In this document: positions 9,527 to 19,432 of the stretch, piece after piece
Layout: each line of letters opens with the position of its first letter
Numbering within the stretch: position 1 is the stretch's first letter
Source: Chara braunii
Lineage: Eukaryota; Streptophyta; Charophyceae; Charales; Characeae
Direction of reading: 5' to 3'
Length of the DNA: 30,949 bases
Assembly: GCA_003427395.1 (NCBI GenBank)
Contig: BFEA01000781.1
Span: 534,405-565,353 of the forward strand
Translations under genes and position numbers: made by a program
The notes under the pieces: generated by a model
What the model was told of the DNA's origin: nothing
The model's input: only the letters and a program-made list of their open reading frames with translations
The model's database searches: none

Positions 9527-10575
9527 GGTCGATCTTGTGACAGGTGATGCTGAACCCCATATTTATCGCTGAGCAAGTGCGATACTTGTTTTTGTCCACC
9601 CCTCTGCTGGTCTCTTGGTTCCGATCAAAGCTTGAAAGCGTACTGTGAAAGGTCTCAGCGCCCACACGCCGCCTTCCAATGTGCAAATCGTCTCTTGTGC
9701 ACCTGGTATAGCGCCACACGTTTGGGCGCTTGCGCCTCACAAAATCAGAAGCAGCCTCTGCTTCCGTCTTTTGTGTGTTGTGAGCTGAGCCGCAGTGGGC
9801 TATTTTGACTGGTTGGTTTTGTCAGTATGTGCGTCGGACATTCATTCAGTTAGCAGGTCGCTGCAATTGTTTTCTTCCAGCAGGAAGTTGCTGTGGCATT
9901 TCCTGTTGTTATTCACGAAGTCTTTCCAACATCAGATTTTGTGTTATGCCGTTTTTTCTTCTGCCGGTTCTTGCAGTAGACAAATTCCTGATGAAGTCGA
10001 AGGCACATGACTATGAATTACCTGAGTCGCAGCACAGTGCTTCGCAAGCTTGATAGAATTGGCAGGTGGTTGGCGGGCTGTGGAAATCAGCTGAGCTTCT
10101 CATTCTTTCGTTGAAGTTTAAGGGCCAAGCAGACGGTGGTTCATGGTGTCCTTCAAGCTTTTGCGGCAGTTGTTTTCCTGTTCATCCAAGTTCTCTGCCA
10201 GTTGACGAGCAAAATGGGATTTCTTCCGTGTGTGGACTCAGATCCTGTGGTGTTCCCATTTGAGTGACGCACCGCAGAAGCTCGGTACGTCTTCACTTGA
10301 TCCTTCCAGCCTCGATGGGCTGCAGATGTTGTTTGGGTTTTGCTGACTGTGTCCATACACATGAAAACTCACCAGAATAGGAAAACGTCCGGAGTGTGGG
10401 TGGTAAGCGTAGACGGACGGAGGGAGGGAGGCGAACCCCTCACAGACTGATGCCAACGTCTTTTTCTTGCGTATCGAGCCACTGTAGCAGTGTCGTTTTT
10501 TTTATTAGGTTTTTGTGTTCATCTGTTATATTGCCAGCAGTTGATACAGTTCATGTATCTGGTGTTCAATTACCA
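9527..10575. other. 3' flank of the AP2-like gene, no gene seen
   Basis: No recognisable gene. Short open frames exist on both strands but none resembles a known domain. The beginning is presumably 3' UTR. No unambiguous AATAAA signal directly follows the stop codon. A T-rich tract lies at about 10495-10513. Confidence 0.5.
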
Positions 10576-10798
10576 GCACCTCCTGTCCTCTGGTCATGTT
10601 TAGTTTCATGCCAATCTGGATTCTACACACACGGTCGCAGTCAGAGCTGTTTGCAAGCTTGCCAAATGGAAACACCAAGGCGCACCTGTCCTCTGGTCAT
10701 GCCTGGTTTCTTGCTTATCTTGTCTTGATTTTGCACACTGGGTCACAGTAATAGATGTTTCCGAGCTCAAGAAAAGGAAACACCGAGGTGGATCTGCA
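10576..10798. repeat. Diverged ~103-bp direct duplication
   Basis: Two adjacent copies share CCTGTCCTCTGGTCATG (starting at 10582 and 10685), followed in both by a GTTTC-containing stretch, a CACAC-G-TCGCAGT/CACAGT segment and a final GGAAACACC-A/G-AGG. Similarity is clear at both ends but weak in the middle, so the duplication is old. Confidence 0.65.
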
Positions 10799-11776
10799 CG
10801 ACATCGTCCGAGTGAGAGAATGCCCACCTTCACGGCAATCATTCAGACTGGTATCGCATTGAGAAGCGCCCAGTTGACTGCTAGCAAATGTAGTGAGAGA
10901 AAGGACACAGTCGTCATCGTGGTGGTGGCCGGAAAAGAAAGGACCGAGTTATAGAAGCTTCCTTAGTATGTGCATGTGAAGACTAGGAGGAGTGTCTTCA
11001 GAACTTTTTGTTCCCTTTGTTTTGGGGAATCGCAGAGGGCCAAGCTCATGTTATATATCTTCTTGAGTGACTGCTAATGTGAATTGATTTGGTGGGTCAC
11101 TGTGGCACCCATGTATGTAGATTGACCATTGGTTTGAACTGGGGTTCCCTCAGGGTTTCATGGAGATGGTGTACATGCCTGATGCACATTGAAAGCGCTC
11201 AGCCACTGTTCAACATTAGGAGGCCTCCATCTATTGCTGTGTCGGGTCAGAACTGAAGCTCTATGTGCACGGTATCCTTCTTGGAGTGTGGAGTCGATCC
11301 GTCTGCAACATGTGACACTACTCCCAAGGGGCAAGGTACGTAACGAATGTGCTTGTTCATCAAGAGTAACCATCTTGTACGAGCTGGCTGTAATTAAACT
11401 TGAAGAGAAGAAGTCCGTCATTGTGATATATGTACGATGGTCATACGGAGCCGAGCAAGCCTCTCATTCTGCACAGCAACACTCTCCTCCTGCCTAAGGA
11501 AGGAATTTTGCGCTGTCCATTCATTGCCATCCTTGTAAGATGGTAGGTAGTCATGCCCAGAGGCTATGTACATCTTGTAGCTAGCGGAATAGAATTAGTG
11601 GATCCACACCAGGTCACATCAGAGGCGAAGAGGGGATCGCACATCCTTCAGCGCACTAAGGAAATGTCGCCTGGTAGTTGGAGATTCTGAGCGGGAAGTA
11701 GGATGCAGCCGGAAACTGTTGAAGCGGAATGAGGTTTTGCATGTAAAGTGGAGTGGATTTTTTCTCCTTTTCAGAA
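10799..11776. other. Intergenic, nothing recognised
   Basis: No coding sequence, RNA gene or strong repeat was recognised here. The longest open frames (about 11158-11497, both strands) overlap each other and resemble no family I know. Confidence 0.4.
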
Positions 11777-12165
11777 CCTTTCCTTGGAGCTGGTGTTTTG
11801 ATCACCAAGTCAGGTGATCAAAACCCCGCGAATCGAGCTGGACGTCATGAAGCGGTATGGATTCTCCCTTCGAGCACCTTTCCTTGGATCTGTTTCGGTC
11901 ATCAGGACAGTTGATCAATAACCTGCACATCCAGTTGCACGTCAAGCAGGGTGGATTTTTTCACTTTTCCAGCGCCTTTCCTTGGAGCTGTTTTGATCAT
12001 CAGGACAGGTGATCGAAACCTTGCAGATCGCGTTGCACGTAAAGCAGGGTTGATTATCTTACCCTCTTTGCCTGTCCCTGGAGCTGTTTTGATCATTGAA
12101 AAAGACAGGTGTGTAAGGCCTGCGTCTTCTTCCTCTGCGTTTGTGTACTCCCAAGTGATCCATGA
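11777..12165. repeat. ~98-bp tandem array, four copies, with GATC-containing hairpins
   Basis: Four diverged copies begin at about 11777, 11877, 11975 and 12071 (CCTTTCCTTGGAGCTG or close variants), a spacing of 100, 98 and 96 bp. Each carries a GTTTTGATCA-type word followed a few bases later by its near-complement. In the first copy the arms are perfect: 12 bp (11795-11806 and 11813-11824) around a 6-base spacer. Each copy also contains a GTTGCACGTCAAGCAGGGTGGAT-like segment. No protein is predicted from it. Confidence 0.8.
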
Positions 12166-12170
12166 TGGGA

Positions 12171-12292
12171 AGTACCAGACACAAGTACCAGAGGAAAGAA
12201 CCAGTGGAGAGTGTCAGAGGGGAAGGTCCCAGGGGAAAGTACCAGAGGAAAGTACCAGAGGAAAGTACCAGGGGAAAGTACCCAGGGAACGG
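12171..12292. repeat. ~14-bp minisatellite (GTACCAGAGGAAA)
   Basis: Variants of AGTACCAGAGGAAA are repeated about eight times, with GGGG for GAGG substitutions and occasional indels. The cleanest copies lie at about 12236-12290. It directly follows the 98-bp array. Confidence 0.75.
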
Positions 12293-13098
12293 TGTATTAC
12301 AAGATGGTGCCAAAGGAATGGATGGCAACATTTTTCTTTTGTGATTGAAAGTTTGACTCCATTGTGTGCGTTGTGATGTTGTTGACTGGTGGATCCTGAA
12401 GGCGGAGAGCATGTGGCTGTTGGCTCTTCTTTTGCTTTTCTTTTTTTTCTTTTTTTCCCCCCCAAAAGGGGGTAGGTAACCAACCCCTAACTAAGGTTAT
12501 TGTATCCACGAACAGGATTTGAAGTCACAATCTGACCGCCAACAGTATGGGTGTGTAGTACTGTGTGCCATTCCTCCTCCAGGCACATACGGACGATTGC
12601 GCTTCTTATCATCGTCGAGCAAGAGATAGATTGTTGAGAAGGATGGATGGTTTTGACATCCTCCAGCTTATAAGGATGGAGTAACGAACAAATCGGTCGC
12701 TACTGCAGAGCCTGAGCTTGGCTGCCACCAGTGCAGCGAAGTCAGTACAGCACTTCTGCTCGGCCTGCGGTCGCGCGGTGCAGCTGTTCCGGTGTACCTG
12801 TGGATTTGTTAGCAATCAGTTCCTTGGAAGTTCATCCCCCTTGACCGTGCCTTCACAAGTTCCGCGGGACTAACTGGCAAGTATACTCTTTACTGCTGTG
12901 ACAGTGCTGTCATTGTTAGGTTGATTAGTTTTGGGTGTATGGAAGATTGTTTGTTTGTTGTACTTCGTTCTAGGAGATTCCACTTATTCTGAAGGTTCTT
13001 CACGTTGAGGGTAAAGGTTATGCCCTTATTCTTCTGAATACCTGCTTTGTTGTTTTCAAAAAGCCAACAAATAAGCGAAGCCAAGGAACCAACCACAG
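12293..13098. other. Intergenic, nothing recognised
   Basis: No gene was recognised. A pyrimidine-rich tract lies at about 12428-12461 and runs into AAAAGGGGGTAGG. Nothing else structured was noticed. Confidence 0.4.
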
Positions 13099-13243
13099 TG
13101 AGAAGAAGCAAGCCATGGTAAGAAGAAGTAAACCATGGTAAGTAAGAGGAAGCAGACCATGTTTAGAAGAAGTAAACCATGGTCAGAAGCAATAACTGTA
13201 AAGCGGTACCATGGTCAGAAGCAATAACTGTAAAGCGGTACTA
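13099..13243. repeat. CCATGG-containing tandem repeats
   Basis: The first part (13099-13177) repeats an AGAAGAAGTAAACCATGGT-like unit irregularly. The second part is two copies of a 31-bp unit (CATGGTCAGAAGCAATAACT then GTAAAGCGGTA) at about 13178-13240. Confidence 0.7.
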
Positions 13244-13360
13244 AAGCCACAATGGCACAATCAAGTAAGGAGAGATGCAAAGGGTGGCAGTCAATGCCCC
13301 ATTTTTGCAGACCAGGCGGTTTTTTTTTTTATTATTATGAATGTGGACCTGGAGGGGGGG

Positions 13361-13471
13361 GAGATTGGATGCTGGATCATTTGAATGTGCCAAAGGGGAG
13401 ATTGGCTGCTGGATCATTTGAATGTGCCAAGGGGGAGATTGGATGCTGGATCATTTGAATGTGCGAAGGAA
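13361..13471. repeat. 37-bp tandem repeat, three copies
   Basis: Units start with GAGATTGG at 13361, 13398 and 13435 and continue into GCTGGATCATTTGAATGTGC. They are nearly identical (a few substitutions), so amplification is recent. A poly-T/ATT tract (13320-13337) lies just upstream. Confidence 0.85.
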
Positions 13472-14819
13472 CAGTGGAAAGAGCCCAGCCGTCTTATATC
13501 TGACGAATAGTTTTTTTTTTGTCATGATTTTTGCAGCCGCTTCTCATCTTTGGCATCTTTGGCTGTGGTCTTTGCTTTTGAGAATAGTCCTTGTCTTCTC
13601 CAATGGTCTTTTGTTGTTGTTGTTGTTGTTTTCCCATGCAAGAAATATGAGCGAGAGCGATAGACAGAAATCTAAGTTGCAAAATCTCGAAGTAGTCCAG
13701 ATAGTCATGTACCAAGCAGAGAGCACAGTGCACCAAGATACCATCCAATTAAAGAGCAATACAATGAACTTGAGTGCCAATGCCGACGCTCTCTGGTCAC
13801 ACCAACACTATCGAATGCTGCTCCTACTGTCTGGCGCCCAGCGCCCAGCCTACACTACTCAGCCTATATATCCTATCTACGTTCATGTGATTGGATCACA
13901 TCAAGGTTGGAGACCAATGTACATGACGTCATCACCAATGCCGACCGCCAGCATACACCAGGTACGTTCTCTCTCCTCCCCTCGTCACACCTTGATCCCC
14001 TCTGCATGCGCCTCCTACCCGAAGACATCATTGCCATCACCTGTACCACATGCAAGCTTGGCCCGGCTATGGCCGCCGTGCGGCCGCTGCCAGAGCAGCG
14101 CCCTCTCACCTCTTGGCGCCCGCGTGTGCCCTGGCCAGCAGTGCTAGCGCAGCTTTGTACGATAACGCAGCAGCGTGGCTGCATCACCTGTACAGGCCAG
14201 AATGCCCTTGCCTGGGAAGGGCACTTTCGGCCCTGTGTCTGGCTGCTTGGGCCTGGCTGGAGAAGTTTCCAGTAGCTTCCAGTCGGACCCCAGTATCTGT
14301 GCGCAGGCGCACCTCTGCTGTTACGGGCCTGGGCCCTCTACAGTTGGGCACGTCCAGGCAGGCGTCCATGGTCCAAGTGTCAGCCGCATTCTCATTGGCC
14401 CGTGGAGGTTGTGTGACGACAATGCTGCTTTCTCATTTGTCCGCGGCCAGTGTGTGATGTGTCGGCCTCCCAATGTGTCTGCCCAGGGCGCAACCAACAG
14501 GGGCCCTGGGCTCAACTGTGCAGCGCAGCTGTTGCTTCTGGAAGGAGCCAGCAAAGGCTCACGATGCTGTAACCAACTAGCGTGCTGCAACTATCTGATA
14601 CCCTACATATGGAAAAATGTCGAACAGAGGCCTAACGTGGATATTCAGGCCCGCCTTCACTTAGGGCGGGCACAATGCGTGCTGGGGGCCACAGCCCAGA
14701 ACACTTGCATGTCTGTAAGGTCCCCGTGACGGCTCAATCCTTGCACCCAATTGTCTTATATGTCGAGAACTCGAGAATGGTTCATTCTCTTGCCTATACT
14801 AGTGGCTTTTTTTTGCCTT
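13472..14819. other. Intergenic, unassigned open frames
   Basis: Open frames of 184 and 241 codons occur on the plus strand (14175-14729 and 13422-14147), but the second begins inside the 37-bp array and neither shows a known domain, so I do not call them. Small features are a poly-T run (13510-13520), a (TTG)n run (about 13612-13631), a hairpin GCCCGCC/GGCGGGC (about 14651-14673), and a 7-bp-arm hairpin GAGAATG/CATTCTC (about 14773-14789) shortly before the left LTR copy. Confidence 0.4.
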
Positions 14820-15110
14820 TGTAATGAACCCAGTCTGGCAGATACTCCGCAGTCGTCAAACATCAATAGTCTCAATATCTGCAACAAAGTTTCCAAATCG
14901 TGAAGTGATATCTCAAACAGCATCTCATTACCATTAGAAGAAGAGAGTGGAGGGGGAGCAGACAAAGGAGAAGGTGGAAGAGATGATCAAAGATCACACA
15001 ATAGTAATCCCTTCAAACCCCTCTCCTTCTCCGGGCTTCTTCCCTCTCCATGTCAACAACCAGTAGATGATAATAAGTATAGTAATCCTGAGCACACGCA
15101 GCAGTGCCAC
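14820..15110 (-). mobile_element. LTR copy, left (3' LTR of the minus-strand element)
   Basis: About 290 bp starting TGTAATGAACCCAGTCT match 29932-30223 in direct orientation at roughly 85-90 percent, with small indels. The right-hand partner abuts a primer-binding site on its inner side, which identifies both as LTRs of a minus-strand retrotransposon. Homology stops at about 15111. A pyrimidine tract at about 15207-15221 (polypurine on the minus strand) might be the true polypurine tract, in which case this LTR would extend to about 15205 and the right copy would be truncated. Confidence 0.8.
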
Positions 15111-15117
15111 GTGGCAC
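15104..15117. promoter_or_regulatory. Perfect G-box palindrome at the LTR edge
   Basis: GTGCCACGTGGCAC is a perfect 14-bp palindrome centred on CACGTG, the plant G-box recognised by bZIP and bHLH factors. It lies at the end of homology of the left LTR copy; the right copy has a mutated version (GTGTCACGTTGTGA). Confidence 0.45.
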
Positions 15118-15229
15118 TTTATCTCGTGAAGACCATGAAGACATCAGATTCCAATGACAACGTCAACCTCAGGTGAGTACCGATATCCTCCATCATCAGA
15201 TCCCAATCTTCCTCCTCCTCGCAACCAGT

Positions 15230-15385
15230 CGCCTCATGTAGACAGCGTAGACAATGCCACATCAGCAGTCGAGACAAGTGGGATACGCCACATCATCAAT
15301 GAAGACCAGTGACAGCATCACATCAACATGCAATGTAGACTAACGGCAGCGTCACATCAGCATGCAATGTAGATCAGAGGCAGCG
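15230..15385. repeat. Left part of a 34-bp CACATCAGCATGCAATGTAG array
   Basis: Degenerate copies of a unit built on CACATCAGCATGCAATGTAG end in a segment (15347-15385) identical over 39 bases to 22832-22870. It belongs to the 3' non-coding region of the LTR element and is separated from its right part by the nested block. Confidence 0.75.
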
Positions 15386-15454
15386 TTGTCGAGCGCATCG
15401 GTTCGGCACTGCACGAGGCAGCGCTGTCGAGCGCATCGGTCCGGCACCGCACGA
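15379..15454. repeat. 38-bp tandem duplication
   Basis: GGCAGCG followed by T/CTGTCGAGCGCATCGGT occurs at 15379 and 15417, with a third partial start at 15455. The two units differ at about four positions, mostly C/T. Confidence 0.85.
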
Positions 15455-17244
15455 GGCAGCGCGGGACCCTCTCGGCCGCGTCACGTAGGAGTTGGACCAA
15501 CGTCGTCACGAACACACAAATGAAGTTTCCTTAGGCCGCTTCGGCCGAGTGCGCCAGCCATACCTCTCGCGAGCCCCTACGACAGGATAGGGCCTACGCG
15601 AGGCACAACTTACCTCCACCTTACGGGAGTTGTCACCTCCATTGGGTGGGCGTATCCCCGTCGAGCTACCAGTCCACAGTACGAAAGCTAATCAGTTGCA
15701 ATCGCAGAGGTGGACCAGCCGAGGGCGTTTCTCGTTCGCTGTAGCATAGGGGGTACGCACGGTAATACGCCTCTATCGACCCCGCTCGCGAACCGACATC
15801 TTGGGGGGCTGAGGTCCCAAACACCTGTGGTGGCAGTCATTTCTTGCGGCCCTGGAGGCAAGTCCTGCTCCAGGCCTGGGCAAAAGTCAAGGGGTTTGAC
15901 TTTGATGGATGCCACGGACTATAACGTCCAACCATGAAAACCTTAAAAAGCAAGAGTAGGCCGAAGGCCTCCCTCCCCCAAAAATCACGATTCGGGTATT
16001 CCCGTTTTTTCTTTGGTTGCCACCGCGGTCAGTGTTACCGCTGAACAACCGCGCACGCGTATAACTCCTTTGGTCCCATTACCTTTCGAAGCCAGGGCAG
16101 CGCTGCGTCGCACGTCGAACTTTGATATAAAGTCGCGCGGCCGCAGACCGATCCTATGCCAACTGACGATGCTAGTCATACGAGGTGATCGCGGCTCCGG
16201 CCTCGCGATATTGAATGGTTGAAGGAATATATCGAGAGGGGTCACCCCTCACGATATTGAACGGCTGAAGGACGCGCCGTTCGGCCCTCGCGACATTTTC
16301 GCCCCTAGGGTTAGGTGTCTCGATGGGCAGGGTGAATAGGCTCTGCGCGAGGGGAAACCCTCCCTCTGCAGAGTCCGGGGCTTGAAATGCCGTGGACAAG
16401 TACCTTGAGTCCCGGCCTAGGACTAACGTCCGACTAAAAGCCCCCAAGAAGCAAACAAGGAAAGGGATGGGTCTTCCGTATGCCTCTCAGCCTTAACCTC
16501 TGAGTAGGTTTTTAGCGTGGGCCCCCTTAGGCCTCGCGAACACCCACCGTAAATACACCCAAGCATACACACACAAGGGAGATAGAGTTGCGACGATCAG
16601 TTCTCACAGGCACAGTGGGGCTCCTTACGAACATATGTACATATATGAGATTGCAGGCAACCCAAATCCAAAATCCGAGCCACAGGGCCTACCTGCAATC
16701 ACATCAAAGAATCGAACAACGAACCACGCCCTACACGGAGTCAACCCCAACCACTCTCCGCACGTATACCCTTTGTTTTAGTCATGCAAACCCCAATCTC
16801 CTATCTCCTGTCCAACCAACCATAATTAAATACTCAGTACCTTTGTTAAACGGCCATTCAATAAAAGTCCGGGTAAAACCCTTAAGAAACAGTAAAGTCA
16901 GCAGGGCTAAAGCCTTTTAGGTTGGGTATGGAGAGTGGGTTGGAATTGGGTCGTAGACCGACGAATCGGCAACCGACTTGTTATCAATGATAACAGAAGA
17001 CGATCCTCAGGGGATCAACTGAATCCAGTCCAAGTCCTGAATCAGATCGATCAAGCTGACCTGTAACATAAGATAGGTCAACGTCCATGACTAAACCTGT
17101 AAGTCCTATGGGGAATACCCTCTATATCATTGTCTCACCCAAGCTCCAGTTAGCCAACCAGATCTAAGTCTGCTTCTAGTTAATGCCCAAGGAAAAGGTA
17201 GACCTTTGGCTGGATCTCCTCTATACAGAGTGGATTGCCAAAAT
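15455..17244. other. GC-rich to mixed non-coding DNA in the nested block
   Basis: No gene was recognised. It holds a 46-bp-spaced direct repeat CTCRCGATATTGAAYGGYTG (about 16201-16226 and 16247-16272), a hairpin GAGGGG/CCCCTC (16236-16250), and a near-perfect palindrome TGTTATCA-A-TGATAACA (16979-16995). CpG-rich TCGCGAG words recur between 15560 and 16560. Confidence 0.5.
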
Positions 17245-17630
17245 TTGCCACCTGTCAGAATATAATCTAACTCCTCTAAACTCAGGAAATTTTGGCAGTG
17301 CTTCCCGTAGGAAAACTGCCTTTCCAAAATTTATACAGGCCCGAATATGAAGACTAAGTAGTCTTTGATTTCCCAATTTCAAATTTTGTCTAACACTCTG
17401 GATTAGCAAAAAATTGGGCAGCACTCCCTTTATAAAAGGAGACTTCTCATATTTCTACTAAGCCATATATGATATTCAGACAAGTTGAACCTTGGAAAAT
17501 CAAATTTTTGACTAACTCCTTGGGTTTGTAGAAATTTCGGCAGCGCTTCTCGTAGGAAACGTGGCTTAGCAAGATTTATACAAGCCCAAGCATAAAAAAA
17601 AATCTTAGATAAATGCAGAAATCGAACTTA
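17245..17630. repeat. Diverged ~122-bp tandem repeat, three copies, each with a hairpin
   Basis: The shared landmark GGCAG-YR-CTYCY occurs at about 17294, 17417 and 17539, preceded in each by CTAAC-CTCCT or a variant and AAATTTTGG, and followed by an ATTT-TACA/CTA-GCC motif. In the first copy GGCAGT and ACTGCC (17294-17299, 17315-17320), with TTCC/GGAA inside, form a clean stem. The second has CTCCCTTTATAAAAGGAG (17424-17441). Copies are about 65-75 percent alike by eye. Confidence 0.65.
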
Positions 17631-17870
17631 GTAAAAAGACCATCACTGAAAATGCAGGAATTGAATCTAACTCCTACAACTCTAGCACATGGCGAGCCAC
17701 TACAGCAACTACCTATCAACTCAAACTCAGACTAGGTAGTAATGTCACTCAGTCACATGCAGGCCAAACCACAAAGGTAAGTACTCTCACCACCCTAAGT
17801 TAGTTTAGCAACCAATAGTTCATAGTCCTTCAGTGATGTAACCCTTTGTACCCTGCTTACATAGGGCATT

Positions 17871-18664
17871 GGGACTGGTTATTCGTCTTAGAAACAATGT
17901 CAACCCTCTGCCTTAGTTATACACGAACAGGTTGCACAACTACCTTTCTCTTCATTGGGCATATGACTAAGCCATTCATCTTAGAAACCATGCTCAGTCG
18001 CCCTGAACTGTTTAAATAACGAAGTTATATATATCTTTCTGCACCTTAGTCTTCAAAAGGAGGGCGTAGGGTTGGGCCATTCGTCTCAGTTATAACTCTT
18101 GATTATACTCTCTTCGCTTGTGATAGGGCTATAGTCAGGCCATTCGTCTTAGAAACAATGTCTGACTAGCCTTGTTCGCATATAGGTACATATATATAAC
18201 ATTATAGATAATTTTATTCCTTTGTTCTCATTATAGTCATGTGGCCTCAGACTTGGACCATTCGTCTTAGAAACAATGTCTAGTCCTTTGGCTTGAACCC
18301 TCCCTCAGAATAAATCAACCAAAGAGAGTTGAATGATTCGTCTTAGAAACAATACTGAGCTCTTTTTTTTTCAGCACACAAAAAAAGCAGAGTACCCTGG
18401 GTGTGACCCAGAGACTGTTCAGAAACCACCCAAATAATCAGCGACCAGACCATTCATTTTAGAAACTGTGTCAGGTTCTCAAAAGTCAAGCAACCAATAC
18501 CCCTTAAAAACAAAGCAGCCAGACCATTCATCTTAGAAACAATGTCTGGCACAATCAAAGAAACACAGCAACCAAGCCATTCGTCTTAGAAACAATGCTT
18601 GATCCTTCAGAAAGCAGAACAAAACACAACAGTCAGGTCATTCATCTTAGAAACAATGCCCGAC
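17871..18664. repeat. Family of ten hairpins with a conserved 19-nt loop and variable arms
   Basis: A 19-nt core, consensus CATTCGTCTTAGAAACAAT, starts at 17880, 17973, 18078 (degenerate), 18141, 18259, 18335, 18451, 18525, 18578 and 18639. In most copies the immediately flanking arms are complementary although the arm sequence differs: TAGTCAGGC/GTCTGACTA, GCCAGAC/GTCTGGC, CAAGC/GCTTG, GACTAAGC/GCTCAGTC, GTCAGGT/GCCCGAC, GACCAGAC/GTCAGGTT and AGAGTTGAAT/ACTGAGCTCT (the last five allow mismatches or G-T in four cases). The 17880 and 18078 copies pair poorly. Inter-copy spacing is irregular (53-118 bp). No open frame spans the family. Function unknown. Confidence 0.8.
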
Positions 18665-18876
18665 CCTATAAGAACCGTTCAATCGCAAGCAAAACTGTCT
18701 TCCTCCCAACCTTCCCACTGATGCGACCCCCGAAGAAACTGAAACTGCCATTATACATGCATTCCTTTAGTTAGTTTGATTTATGTTTTGAAGGTCAATC
18801 CAAAAGTCAAAATAAGTGTTGCATATAGTCCAATCAACCAATACATAGGGAGGTGTATAGACAGGGGTTATACTGA
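18665..18876. other. Short non-coding link
   Basis: AT-rich sequence with no gene or repeat recognised, between the hairpin family and the 39-bp duplication. Confidence 0.4.
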
Positions 18877-18954
18877 GTTTATAAGGGAAAGCAATGATTA
18901 CCTCTGAGTTTCCTGGTTTATAAGGGAAAGCAATGATTACCTCTGAGTTTCCTG
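18877..18954. repeat. Perfect 39-bp tandem duplication
   Basis: 18877-18915 and 18916-18954 are identical (starting GTTTATAAGGGAAAGCAATG). It lies about 110 bp left of the assembly gap, so recent duplication and an assembly artefact are both possible. Confidence 0.9.
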
Positions 18955-19067
18955 CCTCCAGAACTTCTCCTCGGGTTTCGGCAGAGCTCCCGCAATCGGT
19001 GGGGCGAACCTCCCACAGAGGCCTTGGCGCGGATTACGGGTTGCGATCCCGCCTGCCACCTTCCTCT

Positions 19068-19432
19068 NNNNNNNNNNNNNNNNNNNNNNNNNNNNNNNNN
19101 NNNNNNNNNNNNNNNNNNNNNNNNNNNNNNNNNNNNNNNNNNNNNNNNNNNNNNNNNNNNNNNNNNNNNNNNNNNNNNNNNNNNNNNNNNNNNNNNNNNN
19201 NNNNNNNNNNNNNNNNNNNNNNNNNNNNNNNNNNNNNNNNNNNNNNNNNNNNNNNNNNNNNNNNNNNNNNNNNNNNNNNNNNNNNNNNNNNNNNNNNNNN
19301 NNNNNNNNNNNNNNNNNNNNNNNNNNNNNNNNNNNNNNNNNNNNNNNNNNNNNNNNNNNNNNNNNNNNNNNNNNNNNNNNNNNNNNNNNNNNNNNNNNNN
19401 NNNNNNNNNNNNNNNNNNNNNNNNNNNNNNNN
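19068..19432. other. Assembly gap (365 N)
   Basis: Run of unresolved bases. Apparent open frames across it are meaningless. Its true length may differ from the N count. Confidence 0.99.

Noticed and set aside
13422-14729. Plus-strand open frames of 241 and 184 codons
   Set aside because: The first begins inside the 37-bp array and the translations resemble no family; no support for a gene.
17871-18664. CRISPR array
   Set aside because: The conserved word recurs with irregular 53-118 bp spacing, has complementary variable arms directly abutting it, and the setting is eukaryotic with no cas genes.
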